Origin: Roseovarius faecimaris
Lineage (GTDB): Bacteria > Pseudomonadota > Alphaproteobacteria > Rhodobacterales > Rhodobacteraceae
NCBI RefSeq assembly: GCF_009762325.1
Contig: NZ_CP034348.1
Location: 1,742,501-1,806,500, forward strand
Direction: 5' to 3'
DNA length: 64,000 bases
In this document: positions 54,928 to 63,738 of the stretch, piece by piece
Layout: the number at the start of each line of letters is the position of its first letter
Position numbering within the stretch: position 1 is the stretch's first letter
Notes under the pieces: model-generated
The model's input: the letters and a program-made list of their open reading frames with translations, nothing else
The model's database searches: none
Told to the model about the DNA's origin: nothing
Translations under genes and position numbers: made by a program

Positions 54928-55919
54928 GCCGCGCGCCTCTGCAGGTCGCACAGCGCGTCGGGCAACCGTTCCAAAACGGCCTGCGCGTCGCGCGTTGTCA
55001 GGATGTCGCGACGCAGGGCTGCGTCCGTGCCGGTCTGATCCATGTACCAGCCCAGATGCTTGCGGGCGATACGCACCCCCAGGTCCCTGCCGTAAAAGCT
55101 CAGCATATCCTCGTAATGACCTGCCACCATATCGGCCAGAGCCTGACCGTGGGGGATCTTGGGCGCGGGCGCGCCGTAAAGGTCATGCGCCACCTCTGCC
55201 AACGCCCAGGGCCGCCCCTGCGCGCCCCGCCCGATCATCACCCCATCCGCGCCGGACCGAGCCAGCGCCTCGGCAGCTCTACGGCTGTCGGTGATATCCC
55301 CATTGGCAATCACGGGAATGCTCACCGCCTGCTTGACCGCCGCGATAGCCGCCCAATCGGCATGCCCCTTGTAGAACTGGCACCGTGTTCGTCCGTGGAT
55401 CGTGATCATCTGAATGCCAGCCGCCTCGGCCCGCCGCGCCAGGTCGGCCGCATTGTGATTGCTGTCATCCCAGCCAAGCCGGGTCTTGAGCGTCACCGGC
55501 AGCTTCACCGCCGCCACCACTGCCTCGATCAGGGTCAGCGCATGATCGAGATCGCGCAGCAAGGCCGAGCCACAGGCCCCCGCACCGCTGCTGGAGGTCA
55601 CTTTCTTCGCCGGGCAGCCCATGTTGATGTCGATGATACGTGCGCCTTCGGCCTCGGCCATCCGGGCCGCTTCAGCCAGCCAGTACGCTTCGCGCCCGGC
55701 AAGCTGCACCGCCGTGTTCTCGGTGCCAAAACCCAGTTCGGCCTTCTCGCGCACCCCGGGCTTGGCATTGAGCAGGTCCTGACTGGCGATCATTTCGCTG
55801 ACCACTAGCCCGGCGCCGAAGCGCTGCACGAGGTTGCGAAACGGCAAATCGGTGATTCCGGCCAGGGGGGCCAGGAAAACCGGTGGCGCAAGCGCTTGAT
55901 GTGACAGCGTGATGGGCAA
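54924..55919 (-). CDS. dusB: tRNA-dihydrouridine synthase DusB (NifR3)
   Basis: 331 aa from a TTG (preceded by AAGGAA, 9 nt), which gives the normal family length; the open frame runs 29 codons further without an RBS. FMN-dependent TIM barrel: FLAPLAGITDLPFRNL, DINMGCPAKKV with the catalytic Cys, LKTRLGWDD, ITIHGRTRCQFYKG, IANGDI and GADGVMIGRGAQGRPW. It reduces uridines in the tRNA D-loop. First gene of the ntr operon, so nitrogen-control proteins are made from a tRNA-modification promoter. Confidence 0.93.
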   Translation of the reverse strand: MPITLSHQALAPPVFLAPLAGITDLPFRNLVQRFGAGLVVSEMIASQDLLNAKPGVREKAELGFGTENTAVQLAGREAYWLAEAARMAEAEGARIIDINMGCPAKKVTSSSGAGACGSALLRDLDHALTLIEAVVAAVKLPVTLKTRLGWDDSNHNAADLARRAEAAGIQMITIHGRTRCQFYKGHADWAAIAAVKQAVSIPVIANGDITDSRRAAEALARSGADGVMIGRGAQGRPWALAEVAHDLYGAPAPKIPHGQALADMVAGHYEDMLSFYGRDLGVRIARKHLGWYMDQTGTDAALRRDILTTRDAQAVLERLPDALCDLQRRAA

Positions 55920-55950
55920 GTGCCTATTCCTTGTGCAGTACGCAGGGTTT

Positions 55951-55964
55951 AAGGATATATCCTT
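55951..55964. promoter_or_regulatory. 14-bp palindrome between dusB and ispDF
   Basis: Perfect palindrome AAGGATATATCCTT in the divergent gap, 32 nt before the dusB TTG and 114 nt before the ispDF ATG. A possible operator for the dusB-ntr operon; no known regulator assigned. Confidence 0.4.
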
Positions 55965-56077
55965 TTTATCACAATGAAATCTGGGCGTAGTTTTGACCTC
56001 ATGCAATCTATTTGCCTATTTTTTGGGCATTTTGCCTGACCATTGCGCTTTTGCAAAACGCGCCGTATCCAAGCCGC

Positions 56078-57208
56078 ATGACCAATGCCGCCATCATTGT
56101 CGCCGCCGGGCGCGGCACGCGGGCCGGAGGGGACGTGCCAAAGCAGTGGCAGGCCCTCGCCGGGCGCCGCGTGATCGACTGGACTCTGGCCGCCTTCGAG
56201 GCCGTGGCCGAAATCGACACGATCCTTGTGGTCTTGCACCGCGATGACCTCGGGCTGTTTCCCGCGCGGGGACGGGTTGAAACAACGACAGGCGGCGAGA
56301 CACGCGGCGCATCCGTGCGCAACGGGCTTGAAGCGCTCACAGACCGGGGCATCACCCGCGTTCTCATTCACGACGTTGCGCGGGCCTGCATCACGCCAAG
56401 GGCCATTTCGGATATCCTGACGGCGCTTGACGCGCATACCGCTGTGGCCCCGGCCCTGCCGGTCACCGATGCCCTCTGGCGCGGCGCGGACGGTCAGGTG
56501 GTGGGCACCCAGGACCGCTCCGGCCTCTACCGGGCGCAGACGCCGCAAGGGTTTGACTATGCGGCAATTCTTGACGCGCATAGGGCCTATGCCGGAGAGC
56601 CTGCCGATGATGTCGAGGTTGCCCGCGCGGCGGGACTTCCGGTGCATATCCTTGACGGCGACGAGACAAACCTGAAAATCACCACACCCGGAGATTTTGT
56701 CCGGGCCGACCGCATATTGAGAGGCCAGATGGAGATACGCACCGGATCCGGTTATGACGTCCACCGTTTTGGGCCGGGGGATCATGTGGTTCTGTGCGGC
56801 GTGGCGATCCCGCACGCGCGCGGGCTGCAAGGCCATTCCGACGCGGATGTGGGGATGCACGCCCTGACCGATGCGCTTTATGGCGCGATGGCCGAGGGCG
56901 ATATCGGTCAACATTTCCCGCCCAGCGACCCGCAATGGAAGGGGGCGGAAAGCCATATTTTTCTGCGCCATGCGGTTGAGCTTGCCACCAGGAATGGGTT
57001 TGAAATCAGCAACGTGGACGTCACTCTTATCTGCGAACATCCCAAGATCGGGCCGCATGCCACCGCCATGCGCAACGCCCTTGCCGGGATCATGTCTTTG
57101 GACTTAGGCCGTATTTCGGTAAAGGCCACCACGTCCGAGCGCCTCGGCTTCACCGGGCGCGAGGAAGGCATCGCCGCGATGGCCACGGCCACCTTGGTGC
57201 GCCGATGA
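56078..57208 (+). CDS. ispDF: bifunctional IspD/IspF (MEP pathway)
   Basis: 376 aa fusion. IspD, residues 1-~220: [48 protein letters not shown] and [13 protein letters not shown]; it makes CDP-methylerythritol. IspF, from ~221: [46 protein letters not shown] and [18 protein letters not shown]; it makes the 2,4-cyclodiphosphate. The intervening IspE enzyme must be encoded elsewhere. The fusion is usual in alphaproteobacteria. Overlaps pgpA by 4 nt. Confidence 0.97.
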   Translation: MTNAAIIVAAGRGTRAGGDVPKQWQALAGRRVIDWTLAAFEAVAEIDTILVVLHRDDLGLFPARGRVETTTGGETRGASVRNGLEALTDRGITRVLIHDVARACITPRAISDILTALDAHTAVAPALPVTDALWRGADGQVVGTQDRSGLYRAQTPQGFDYAAILDAHRAYAGEPADDVEVARAAGLPVHILDGDETNLKITTPGDFVRADRILRGQMEIRTGSGYDVHRFGPGDHVVLCGVAIPHARGLQGHSDADVGMHALTDALYGAMAEGDIGQHFPPSDPQWKGAESHIFLRHAVELATRNGFEISNVDVTLICEHPKIGPHATAMRNALAGIMSLDLGRISVKATTSERLGFTGREEGIAAMATATLVRR

Positions 57209-57696
57209 CGTTCAGCGCCCTTGTCGCCACGGTCGGTTATGTCGGCCACCTGCGCCCTGCGCCCGGCACCTGGGGGTCACTGGCCGCCCTGCCCCTGGCC
57301 TGGCTCGTGGCGAGCGTGGCGGGCGTTTACGGCCTTATCTTTCTCACGCTGCTCATGTTTTTTGTTGGCTGGTGGTCCGTTATCCGGGAAACCTCGGGTC
57401 AGGATGACCACGACCCTTCCGAGATTGTGATCGACGAACTGGTGGGCCAATGGATCGCCCTGCTGCCTGTCATTTACGGGGCGACCATGATGCAGGCCGA
57501 TCTGTTGGCGCTCTGGCCCGGTTGGATATCCGCCTTCATCCTGTTCAGGTTTTTCGACATCACCAAGATCGGCCCGATTGGCTGGGCCGACCGGCGCAAC
57601 GATCCGATGGGGGTCATGCTGGATGATGTGATTGCCGGGGTGTTCGCCGCCATCGGTGTGCTTGTCTTCGCCGCGTTGGCGCACGGGGTGGGCTGA
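57205..57696 (+). CDS. pgpA: phosphatidylglycerophosphatase A
   Basis: 163 aa membrane protein with four hydrophobic segments. PgpA signatures [34 protein letters not shown] (acidic active-site residues) and [32 protein letters not shown] are present. Dephosphorylates phosphatidylglycerophosphate to phosphatidylglycerol at the inner membrane. Starts within the ispDF stop and shares one base with cinA (TGATG), so the three genes are tightly coupled. Confidence 0.95.
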   Translation: MTFSALVATVGYVGHLRPAPGTWGSLAALPLAWLVASVAGVYGLIFLTLLMFFVGWWSVIRETSGQDDHDPSEIVIDELVGQWIALLPVIYGATMMQADLLALWPGWISAFILFRFFDITKIGPIGWADRRNDPMGVMLDDVIAGVFAAIGVLVFAALAHGVG

Positions 57697-58163
57697 TGGA
57701 TGTCGCGGCCCTTCTTGACCGGGCACGCGCAAACGGGGTGCGGATTGCGACCGCCGAAAGCTGTACCGGCGGCAAGGTCGCCGCGGAACTGACTGAAATT
57801 CCAGGGTCTTCCGATGTTTTCATTTGCGGGTTCGTCACCTATTCCAACACCGCCAAACAGGCCATGCTGGGTGTGAAATCCGCCACATTGGAGGCCCATG
57901 GCGCGGTCTCTGAAGAGGTGGCGCGCGAGATGGCCGAGGGCGCGGTCGCCCGCTCAGAGGCCGATATCGCGGTGTCGATCACCGGAATCGCAGGGCCCGG
58001 TGGTTCAGAACACAAACCCGAAGGCCGGGTCTGCTTCGCGCTGGCCCGGCGCGGTGCCGCTACATTCATCGAAACACAGGAATTCGGCGCGCCGGGGCGT
58101 GCGCGGGTGCGCCAGCTTGCCACCGATCACGCTTTGGACTTGATTGCGCGCTCTTTGGGCTGA
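57696..58163 (+). CDS. pncC: CinA C-terminal domain protein / nicotinamide-nucleotide amidase (PncC)
   Basis: 155 aa, only the amidohydrolase domain of Cin[21 protein letters not shown] carries the catalytic Ser region, then [15 protein letters not shown] and [21 protein letters not shown]. It deamidates nicotinamide mononucleotide to nicotinic acid mononucleotide in pyridine recycling. Last gene of ispDF-pgpA-pncC, followed by a GCCCG/CGGGC hairpin. Confidence 0.92.
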   Translation: MDVAALLDRARANGVRIATAESCTGGKVAAELTEIPGSSDVFICGFVTYSNTAKQAMLGVKSATLEAHGAVSEEVAREMAEGAVARSEADIAVSITGIAGPGGSEHKPEGRVCFALARRGAATFIETQEFGAPGRARVRQLATDHALDLIARSLG

Positions 58164-58188
58164 CTTTGTCTGACGGCATCACGGTAAA

Positions 58189-58203
58189 GCCCGAATAACG
58201 GGC
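58189..58203 (+). terminator. terminator-like hairpin after pncC
   Basis: GCCCG-AATAA-CGGGC stem-loop 25 nt after the stop; no U-tract. Confidence 0.4.
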
Positions 58204-58214
58204 GCTAGGCCGAT

Positions 58215-58248
58215 AATGCGCTTAAAATATGTGCATTCGAGAAATGCA
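58215..58248. promoter_or_regulatory. NtrC-box-like sites in the amtB promoter
   Basis: TGCATT-CGAGA-AATGCA (58232-58248) is a 17-bp dyad with the TGCA ends and spacing of the enterobacterial NtrC box. A weaker overlapping one, TGCGC-TTAAAATAT-GTGCA, lies just upstream. Both are about 90-120 nt before amtB. Inferred from pattern only. Confidence 0.45.
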
Positions 58249-58335
58249 GGCGCTCACACGACGCCCGTCACTTCCCTTCACACGCGGACCGCCTAGGAAA
58301 CAGGCAAAAGACCAAGTGAACGAGGAAATCTGACA

Positions 58336-59514
58336 ATGAATGGCGCTGATACAGCCTGGATCATCGTGGCCACGGCCCTGGTCCTGTTTATGACACTTCC
58401 GGGGCTTGCCCTGTTCTATGGCGGCCTGGTGCGCGCACGTAACGTGCTGAGCGTGTTCATGCAATGCTATGCCATTGCCTGTTTGATGAGCGTGCTCTGG
58501 CTGGCCTTCGGCTATTCCATCGCCTTTGGGGATGGCGGCGCATATTGGGGCGGCTTGGGCAAGATGTTCCTTGCCGGTGTCACAACAGAGAGCCTCTCGG
58601 GCACCTTGCCGGAGATCCTGTTTTTCGCCTTTCAGATGACCTTCGCCATTATCACGCCCGCGCTTATTGTCGGGGCCTATGTCGAGCGGATCAACTTCGG
58701 TTTTGTGCTGCTCTTCTCCGGGCTCTGGATGCTGCTGTGCTATGCGCCTGTCGTGCATTGGATCTGGGGCGGCGGCTTCCTCGCGGATGGCGGGATATTC
58801 GGCGAGACCGGGGTGAAGGACTTTGCCGGCGGGATCGTCGTGCATGAGACGGCGGGGATCGCCGCTCTGGTGATTGCCGTGGCCCTGGGCGCGCGCCGCA
58901 ACCAGACGACGCCGCCGCATAATCCGGGCCTGGTGATGATCGGCGCGGCGATGCTCTGGGTCGGCTGGTTCGGCTTTAACGGCGGCTCGCAACTGGCCGC
59001 TGACGGGGGCGCTGCCATGGCCCTGACCGTGACGCATATTTCGGCCGCGACCGCCTCGCTCAGCTGGGCGCTGTGGGAGCGGGTCAAGTTCGGCAAGGCC
59101 AGCCTTGTGGGCATGGTCACGGGCACCATTGCAGGCCTGGCCTCAATCACCCCCGCCTCGGGCTTTGTCGGCCCGGTGGAGGCACTGATCATCGGCGCCA
59201 TCGCCGGGGTGCTCTGTCAGGAGGCGGTCGTTCTGATCCGTGAAAAGCTCAAGATCGACGACACGCTCGATGTGTTTGCCGTGCATGGCGTGGGCGGGAT
59301 TTTCGGCACGATCATGATTGCCGCCTTCGGCGCCGGAAGCTGGGCCGCGCAGCTTGGTTCGCTGGCGATTGTCGGGGTCTTCACCGTGGTCGTCAGCGTC
59401 GTTCTGGTGAAGCTTGTCGGCCTGATCGTACCGCTGCGGGTGGATGCCGAGACCGAAACCAACGGGCTCGACCTCGATGTGCATGGCGAGCGCGCCTACG
59501 ATATGACAAGCTGA
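58336..59514 (+). CDS. amtB: ammonium transporter AmtB
   Basis: 392 aa, RBS GAGGAAA. Eleven membrane helices; the pore twin His are in [12 protein letters not shown] and [13 protein letters not shown], and [13 protein letters not shown] begins helix 1-2. No cleavable signal peptide precedes it. Conducts ammonium under nitrogen limitation. glnK, usually just upstream, is missing here; PII control must come from elsewhere. NtrC-like boxes precede the gene and a terminator follows. Confidence 0.95.
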   Translation: MNGADTAWIIVATALVLFMTLPGLALFYGGLVRARNVLSVFMQCYAIACLMSVLWLAFGYSIAFGDGGAYWGGLGKMFLAGVTTESLSGTLPEILFFAFQMTFAIITPALIVGAYVERINFGFVLLFSGLWMLLCYAPVVHWIWGGGFLADGGIFGETGVKDFAGGIVVHETAGIAALVIAVALGARRNQTTPPHNPGLVMIGAAMLWVGWFGFNGGSQLAADGGAAMALTVTHISAATASLSWALWERVKFGKASLVGMVTGTIAGLASITPASGFVGPVEALIIGAIAGVLCQEAVVLIREKLKIDDTLDVFAVHGVGGIFGTIMIAAFGAGSWAAQLGSLAIVGVFTVVVSVVLVKLVGLIVPLRVDAETETNGLDLDVHGERAYDMTS

Positions 59515-59538
59515 AAACATTGAATTCCGCAAGAAAAG

Positions 59539-59561
59539 GCCCCGGGCAACCGGGGCTTTTT
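59539..59561 (+). terminator. rho-independent terminator of amtB
   Basis: GCCCCGG-GCAA-CCGGGGC followed by TTTTT, 25 nt after the stop. Confidence 0.9.
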
Positions 59562-59629
59562 CATTTCGTCAGAGATACAAGTGCGCAAAGCTCCTTGGAA
59601 CGACTTTCCGGAGCGCCATGGCGCGGGTC

Positions 59630-60076
59630 TCAGCCATAAAGCGCCTCTGCCCGGGCCTCAAAGGCGCGCACAATCCGTTGCATCGCCTCGTAAAAGAACA
59701 GCCCCGCCGCCTTTTGCAGGATCAGGTTCTTGAATTCAAAATCGACAAAGAAATCGACCGTGCAACCGCCCTCGCGATCGGTGAACTGCCAGGTCGAGAT
59801 CATATGTTTGAACGGCCCATCCAGATATTCCGTCTCGATCCGGTTCTGCTCAGGCCGCAGCACGACCCGGCTGCCGAAACGTTCGCGGAAGAGTTTGAAG
59901 CTGATCACCAGATCCGCCAGCATCACCTCGCTGCCATCCGCCTGCGGCGTGACCGAGCGCACCCGCGCCGCCGCAGTCCAGGGCAGAAACTCCGGATAGC
60001 GCGCCACATCCGCCACCAGATCGTACATCTGACGCGCCGTATAGGGCAGTTCGCGGGTTTCGGAATGGGTGGTCAT
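59630..60076 (-). CDS. RatA/COQ10-type START-domain protein
   Basis: 148 aa from [21 protein letters not shown] with GCGGAG upstream. Polyketide_cyc/START-like fold: [41 protein letters not shown]-like strand ([10 protein letters not shown]), [22 protein letters not shown]. Family members bind coenzyme Q (COQ10) and assist respiration; E. coli RatA was also reported to affect ribosome association. The COQ10-like role seems more likely here. Divergent from hpt by 72 nt. Confidence 0.9.
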   Translation of the reverse strand: MTTHSETRELPYTARQMYDLVADVARYPEFLPWTAAARVRSVTPQADGSEVMLADLVISFKLFRERFGSRVVLRPEQNRIETEYLDGPFKHMISTWQFTDREGGCTVDFFVDFEFKNLILQKAAGLFFYEAMQRIVRAFEARAEALYG

Positions 60077-60148
60077 GCGGCTCCGCTCATTCACATGGAC
60101 AGTGGGCCGCTATTTCGTAGACTGGCGGCAAAAGTGCAAGGGGACATG

Positions 60149-60691
60149 ATGACAGATCAACCATATGTCATAGATGAACTGATCTCGGCCAAGGCGATCG
60201 CCGCGCGCATCGAGGCGCTGGCGCGTGAGATCAAGGCGGAGTTCAAGGATACAGAGAGGCTTGTCGTTGTCGGGCTCCTGCGCGGGTCATTCGTGTTTAT
60301 TGCCGATCTCGTGCGCGAGCTGGACATGACCGTCGAAGTGGATTTCGTTGAGACATCTTCCTATGGCAACGCAATGGAAAGTAGCCGGGAGGTCAGGATT
60401 CTCAAGGACTTGCGCGGCGAAATTGAAGGGCGCGATGTGCTTGTCGTCGAAGATATCGTCGACACTGGCCACACGCTCACCCATGTGCTGCACCTGCTGG
60501 CAAGCCGCCACCCCGCCAAGCTGCGCACCATTGCCCTGCTCGATAAACCGTCGCGCCGCGAGGCGGATGTGAAGGCGGATTGGATCGGCTTCGAGATCCC
60601 GGACGAGTTTGTCGTGGGCTACGGGATCGACTATGCGCAGCGCAACCGCAACCTGCCCTTCATCGGCAAGGTGCGCTTTGTCGATCCCTAG
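60149..60691 (+). CDS. hpt: hypoxanthine phosphoribosyltransferase
   Basis: 180 aa; two adjacent ATG codons (60146, 60149), the second better spaced from AAGGGG. Phosphoribosyltransferase fold with [19 protein letters not shown], the flexible loop around ETSSYGNAM, and PRPP motif [14 protein letters not shown]. The C-terminal [20 protein letters not shown] is diagnostic of HPRT. Converts hypoxanthine or guanine with PRPP to IMP or GMP. Confidence 0.95.
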   Translation: MTDQPYVIDELISAKAIAARIEALAREIKAEFKDTERLVVVGLLRGSFVFIADLVRELDMTVEVDFVETSSYGNAMESSREVRILKDLRGEIEGRDVLVVEDIVDTGHTLTHVLHLLASRHPAKLRTIALLDKPSRREADVKADWIGFEIPDEFVVGYGIDYAQRNRNLPFIGKVRFVDP

Positions 60692-60841
60692 CTTTCCGCG
60701 CAGATAGCAGAGCCGAGGCGGCAATCCCCCTGTCCGGGATCAAGAGACCACCGGATGCATCTCGCTGCGGTCAAGCGTCAATATCCTTCTGATTTTCGGT
60801 TTTCAGTGCTTTACTGAACCCGTTTACAGTGGAGATTTTAC

Positions 60842-61741
60842 ATGAACCGAGTTTTAAGCAGTATCATTTTGATCCTCAGCCTGCTGGCCGCGCCGGCCCT
60901 GGCGCAATCCGAAGCCGAGGTGGAAGCCGCGCGTCTTCTGCATATCGAAGGGGATTTCGACACCGCCCTGAAGGTGCTGATTCCCGCGGCCAATGCCGGA
61001 AACCCGGTCGCGCAGAACGTGCTGGGCGTCAGTTATGAGGACGGCATGGGCGTGCCCCAGGACATAAACAAGGCGATCTACTGGTACGAGGCGGCAGCGG
61101 CACAGGGGCTTGGGCGGGCCATGCATAGCCTCGGCGTCTTGTATCGCTATGGCACGCACGGGATCGACGCACGCCCCGACCACGCGCGCACCCTTTTCGA
61201 ACGCGCCATCGAGGCCGGATATCTCGGGTCCTACAGCAATCTCGGCGCCATGCTGGAAAATGGTGAAGGGGGTGAGACGGACCTGAAACGCTCCTTGCAG
61301 CTATATCAGGCCGGCGCGGCCCGGAATGACCGGCATTGCACCAACAATCTGGGCCATTTTTACCGACAGGGCATAGAACTTGAGCAGGATCTCTCCGAAG
61401 CCCGCAGGCTCTATGGCAAGGCCGCTCTTCTGGGGCTGAGCGACGGCTACAACAACCTCGGCGTCATGCACGAAGAAGGGATGGCCGGGCCGTCCTATCC
61501 GGAGATGGCGGTGATGCTCTACAGGCAGGCGATGGCCCAAGACAATGCGCGGGCCGCGATCAACATCGCCGGGATGATCCACGAAGGCCGCCTGCCCGGG
61601 CTTGGGGATGAAGAGGCCGTCGCCTATTGCCTGTGGGCCGTGCGCCATGGCAGCGCCGAAGATCCGGGCTGTGTGGCGCTGGCCGAAACTCTGAGCGAAG
61701 AGGCGCAGGCCCGCGCACAGGCCCTGTCCGAGCGGCTCTGA
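60842..61741 (+). CDS. secreted Sel1-repeat protein
   Basis: 299 aa, RBS TGGAG. Signal peptide VLSSIILILSLLAAPALA, cleaved before QSEAE. About six Sel1-like TPR repeats, seen as A..LG..Y..G.GV..D...A..WY..AA.QG in variants such as NVLGVSYEDGMGVPQDINKA, SLGVLYRYGTHGIDA and NNLGHFYRQGIELEQD. Probably a periplasmic scaffold for protein-protein contacts. Precise partner unknown; no operon neighbours. Confidence 0.9.
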   Translation: MNRVLSSIILILSLLAAPALAQSEAEVEAARLLHIEGDFDTALKVLIPAANAGNPVAQNVLGVSYEDGMGVPQDINKAIYWYEAAAAQGLGRAMHSLGVLYRYGTHGIDARPDHARTLFERAIEAGYLGSYSNLGAMLENGEGGETDLKRSLQLYQAGAARNDRHCTNNLGHFYRQGIELEQDLSEARRLYGKAALLGLSDGYNNLGVMHEEGMAGPSYPEMAVMLYRQAMAQDNARAAINIAGMIHEGRLPGLGDEEAVAYCLWAVRHGSAEDPGCVALAETLSEEAQARAQALSERL

Positions 61742-61781
61742 CACTCGCACACGCGTGCAACGCGGGTCTCAAGATTGGGGA

Positions 61782-61858
61782 TGGCGGACCCAAGAGGATT
61801 CGAACCTCTGGCCTCTGCCTTCGGAGGGCAGCGCTCTATCCAGCTGAGCTATGGGTCC
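61782..61858 (-). tRNA. tRNA-Arg (anticodon CCG)
   Basis: 77 nt. Acceptor stem GGACCCA/TGGGTCC, discriminator G and an encoded CCA; D-arm AGCTCAGCTGGATAGAGC; anticodon stem CTGCC/GGCAG around loop CTCCGAA gives CCG; T-arm AGAGGTTCGAATCCTCT. It reads CGG arginine codons, frequent in this GC-rich DNA. Transcribed leftward, 40 nt from the convergent Sel1 gene. Confidence 0.97.
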
Positions 61859-61906
61859 AGTCCTGCGCGGTATAGCCGTGGCCCTGCCCCCGTGCAAGCC
61901 GGGATT

Positions 61907-63127
61907 TCAGGCAAAAAGCTCATGCGCAAGTTCAAGCGCCTCGATGAGCGTGTCCACCTCTTGCCGCGTGTTATACATCGCAAACGACGCGCGGCAGGTG
62001 GCGCTGACGCCAAGGTGATCCATCAGCGGCCCCGCGCAGTGATGACCCGCACGCACGGCGACGCCCTTTTTGTCGAGGATCGTCGAGATGTCATGCGCAT
62101 GGGCCGCCCCCTCCATGGTGAAGGAAAAGATCGCGGCCTTGTCGCGTGTGGTGCCTTGCAGGCCCAGCCAATTCAGCCCCGACAGGCGCTCTTGCGCATA
62201 GGCGCTTAGATCGTCCTCATGCGCGGCAATCGCCTCCATGCCGACGCCCATCATATAGTCAAGCGCCACGCCCAGCCCGATGGTCTGCACAATCCCTGGC
62301 GTGCCCGCCTCGAACTTCATCGGTGGGTCGTTATAGGTGACAGCCTCCTTGCTGACCTCCTTGATCATATCGCCGCCGCCCATGAAGGGGCGCATCTCAT
62401 TCATCCGCTCACGACGCACATAGATCGCACCCGACCCCGAGGGGCCATAAAGCTTGTGCCCGGTGATCGCGTAGAAATCACAGCCGATCTCTTCGACATT
62501 CACAGGCATGTGCACCGCCGCCTGAGAGCCATCGACCAGCACCGGCACGCCTTTGGCGCGCGCGGCCTCACAGATCGCTTTCACATCCACCTTGGTACCC
62601 AGCACATTGCTGAGCTGGGTGATGGCAATGAGCTTGGTGCGCGGTGTGATCGCGTCGATCACCTTTTGCGGATCGAGCGCACCGGTGGCATCCACATCGA
62701 CCCAGGTCAGCTTGACCCCCTGACGCTCGCGCAGGAAATGCCAGGGCACGATATTGGCATGATGTTCCATCACGCTCAGCAGAATTTCGTCGCCCGCCTC
62801 CATACGCGGCATGGCCCAGCCATAGGCGACCATGTTGATCCCTTCGGTGGTGCCGGAATTGAGCACGATCTCCTCTTCATCCCGCGCCCCTAGGAACCGC
62901 GCAATGATACCGCGCACCGCCTCGTATTTCTCTGTCGCGAGATTGGACAGGAAATGCAGCCCGCGATGCACATTGGCGTATTCCTCGGCATAGGCTCTGG
63001 TGACGGCGTCGATCACCACCTGCGGCTTCTGCGCCGAGGCACCATTATCGAGATAAACCAGCGGCTTGCCATTCACCTCGCGGCTAAGAATGGGAAAATC
63101 GGCGCGGATGGCCTCAACATCAATCAC
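61907..63127 (-). CDS. sufS: cysteine desulfurase SufS
   Basis: 406 aa from GTG with GGAGG 9 nt upstream. PLP enzyme, class V: VYLDNGASAQKPQ, NSGTTEGINMV, MEHHANIVPWH, VDGSQAAVHMPV, PLP Lys in AITGHKLYGPSG, and the catalytic Cys in GVSATCRASFAMYNT. Takes sulfur from cysteine for Fe-S cluster assembly. The rest of the suf operon is not downstream, but overlaps (GTGA) with an upstream membrane protein gene indicate they are cotranscribed; sufBCD is expected further right, outside the window. Confidence 0.95.
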   Translation of the reverse strand: MIDVEAIRADFPILSREVNGKPLVYLDNGASAQKPQVVIDAVTRAYAEEYANVHRGLHFLSNLATEKYEAVRGIIARFLGARDEEEIVLNSGTTEGINMVAYGWAMPRMEAGDEILLSVMEHHANIVPWHFLRERQGVKLTWVDVDATGALDPQKVIDAITPRTKLIAITQLSNVLGTKVDVKAICEAARAKGVPVLVDGSQAAVHMPVNVEEIGCDFYAITGHKLYGPSGSGAIYVRRERMNEMRPFMGGGDMIKEVSKEAVTYNDPPMKFEAGTPGIVQTIGLGVALDYMMGVGMEAIAAHEDDLSAYAQERLSGLNWLGLQGTTRDKAAIFSFTMEGAAHAHDISTILDKKGVAVRAGHHCAGPLMDHLGVSATCRASFAMYNTRQEVDTLIEALELAHELFA

Positions 63128-63738
63128 AGCGTTGTCCCTCCGATGAATAGTCCGCTCAAGATCGCCAGGATCAGGGCCAGCCCGACCACCACCGTCAGGA
63201 ACACGGCCAGCATCAGGATAAACGCCTGCGACAGAGACGTATACCGATGCGCCGCCTTAAGTAGAACCCCCAGGACATAAAGCCCGTAGAAAGAGCCGAT
63301 CAGGGCCAGCAACCCGCCCAGCACCGGCAGCACCAGCCCCAGCACCAGCACCGCGATCTGCAACACCAGGCGCAGAAGCTGCATCCAGGTGATCACGGTC
63401 AGAATGTCTCCAAGCTCACCGCGCCCGCCCCCGATGGCCTGTCCCATGCGGTGCAGTGCAAAGACCGACACGATCAGCGCCGCAAAGAGGATGAGCGTGA
63501 ACAGAAGCGGCGATTGAAAGGCCGCGGGCACCATCATCATACCCGATTGCGGATCCACCGGCGGGTTGATCCCGATCGCCAGGGAATACACGATGGAATT
63601 GAGCACCGACATAAGCACCAGCGCCATCCACAGAAAATTGACCGGCAGGCGCAGGGACAGCAGCTTTTGCGCCGCCGTGGCCGGAGAGCGGATCGTCTCG
63701 ATGATCAGAGCCTGAATGTCATTCGCGGTGAGGGTCAT
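63124..63738 (-). CDS. YIP1-family membrane protein
   Basis: 204 aa from MTLTANDIQALIIETIRSP, RBS GGGAG. Five membrane helices; the N-terminal soluble segment followed by alternating Leu-rich helices with ALHRMGQAIGG and AYKRYTSLSQAF-like loops (here AAHRYTSLSQAF) fits the YIP1 family. Function in bacteria is unknown. It overlaps both neighbours (ATGA upstream, GTGA with sufS), so all three are translationally coupled. Confidence 0.8.
   Translation of the reverse strand: MTLTANDIQALIIETIRSPATAAQKLLSLRLPVNFLWMALVLMSVLNSIVYSLAIGINPPVDPQSGMMMVPAAFQSPLLFTLILFAALIVSVFALHRMGQAIGGGRGELGDILTVITWMQLLRLVLQIAVLVLGLVLPVLGGLLALIGSFYGLYVLGVLLKAAHRYTSLSQAFILMLAVFLTVVVGLALILAILSGLFIGGTTL

Noticed and set aside
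58164..58335. Sigma54 (-24/-12) promoter for amtB
   Set aside because: No TGGCAC-N5-TTGC match found; the local NtrC lacks GAFTGA, so a sigma70-type promoter is more consistent.
61775..62209. A 144-codon plus-strand ORF beginning with a typical -GFEPLASAFGGQRSIQLSYGS- translation
   Set aside because: This is the well-known false protein from reading across the antisense of a tRNA-Arg gene; the tRNA fold is complete on the minus strand.
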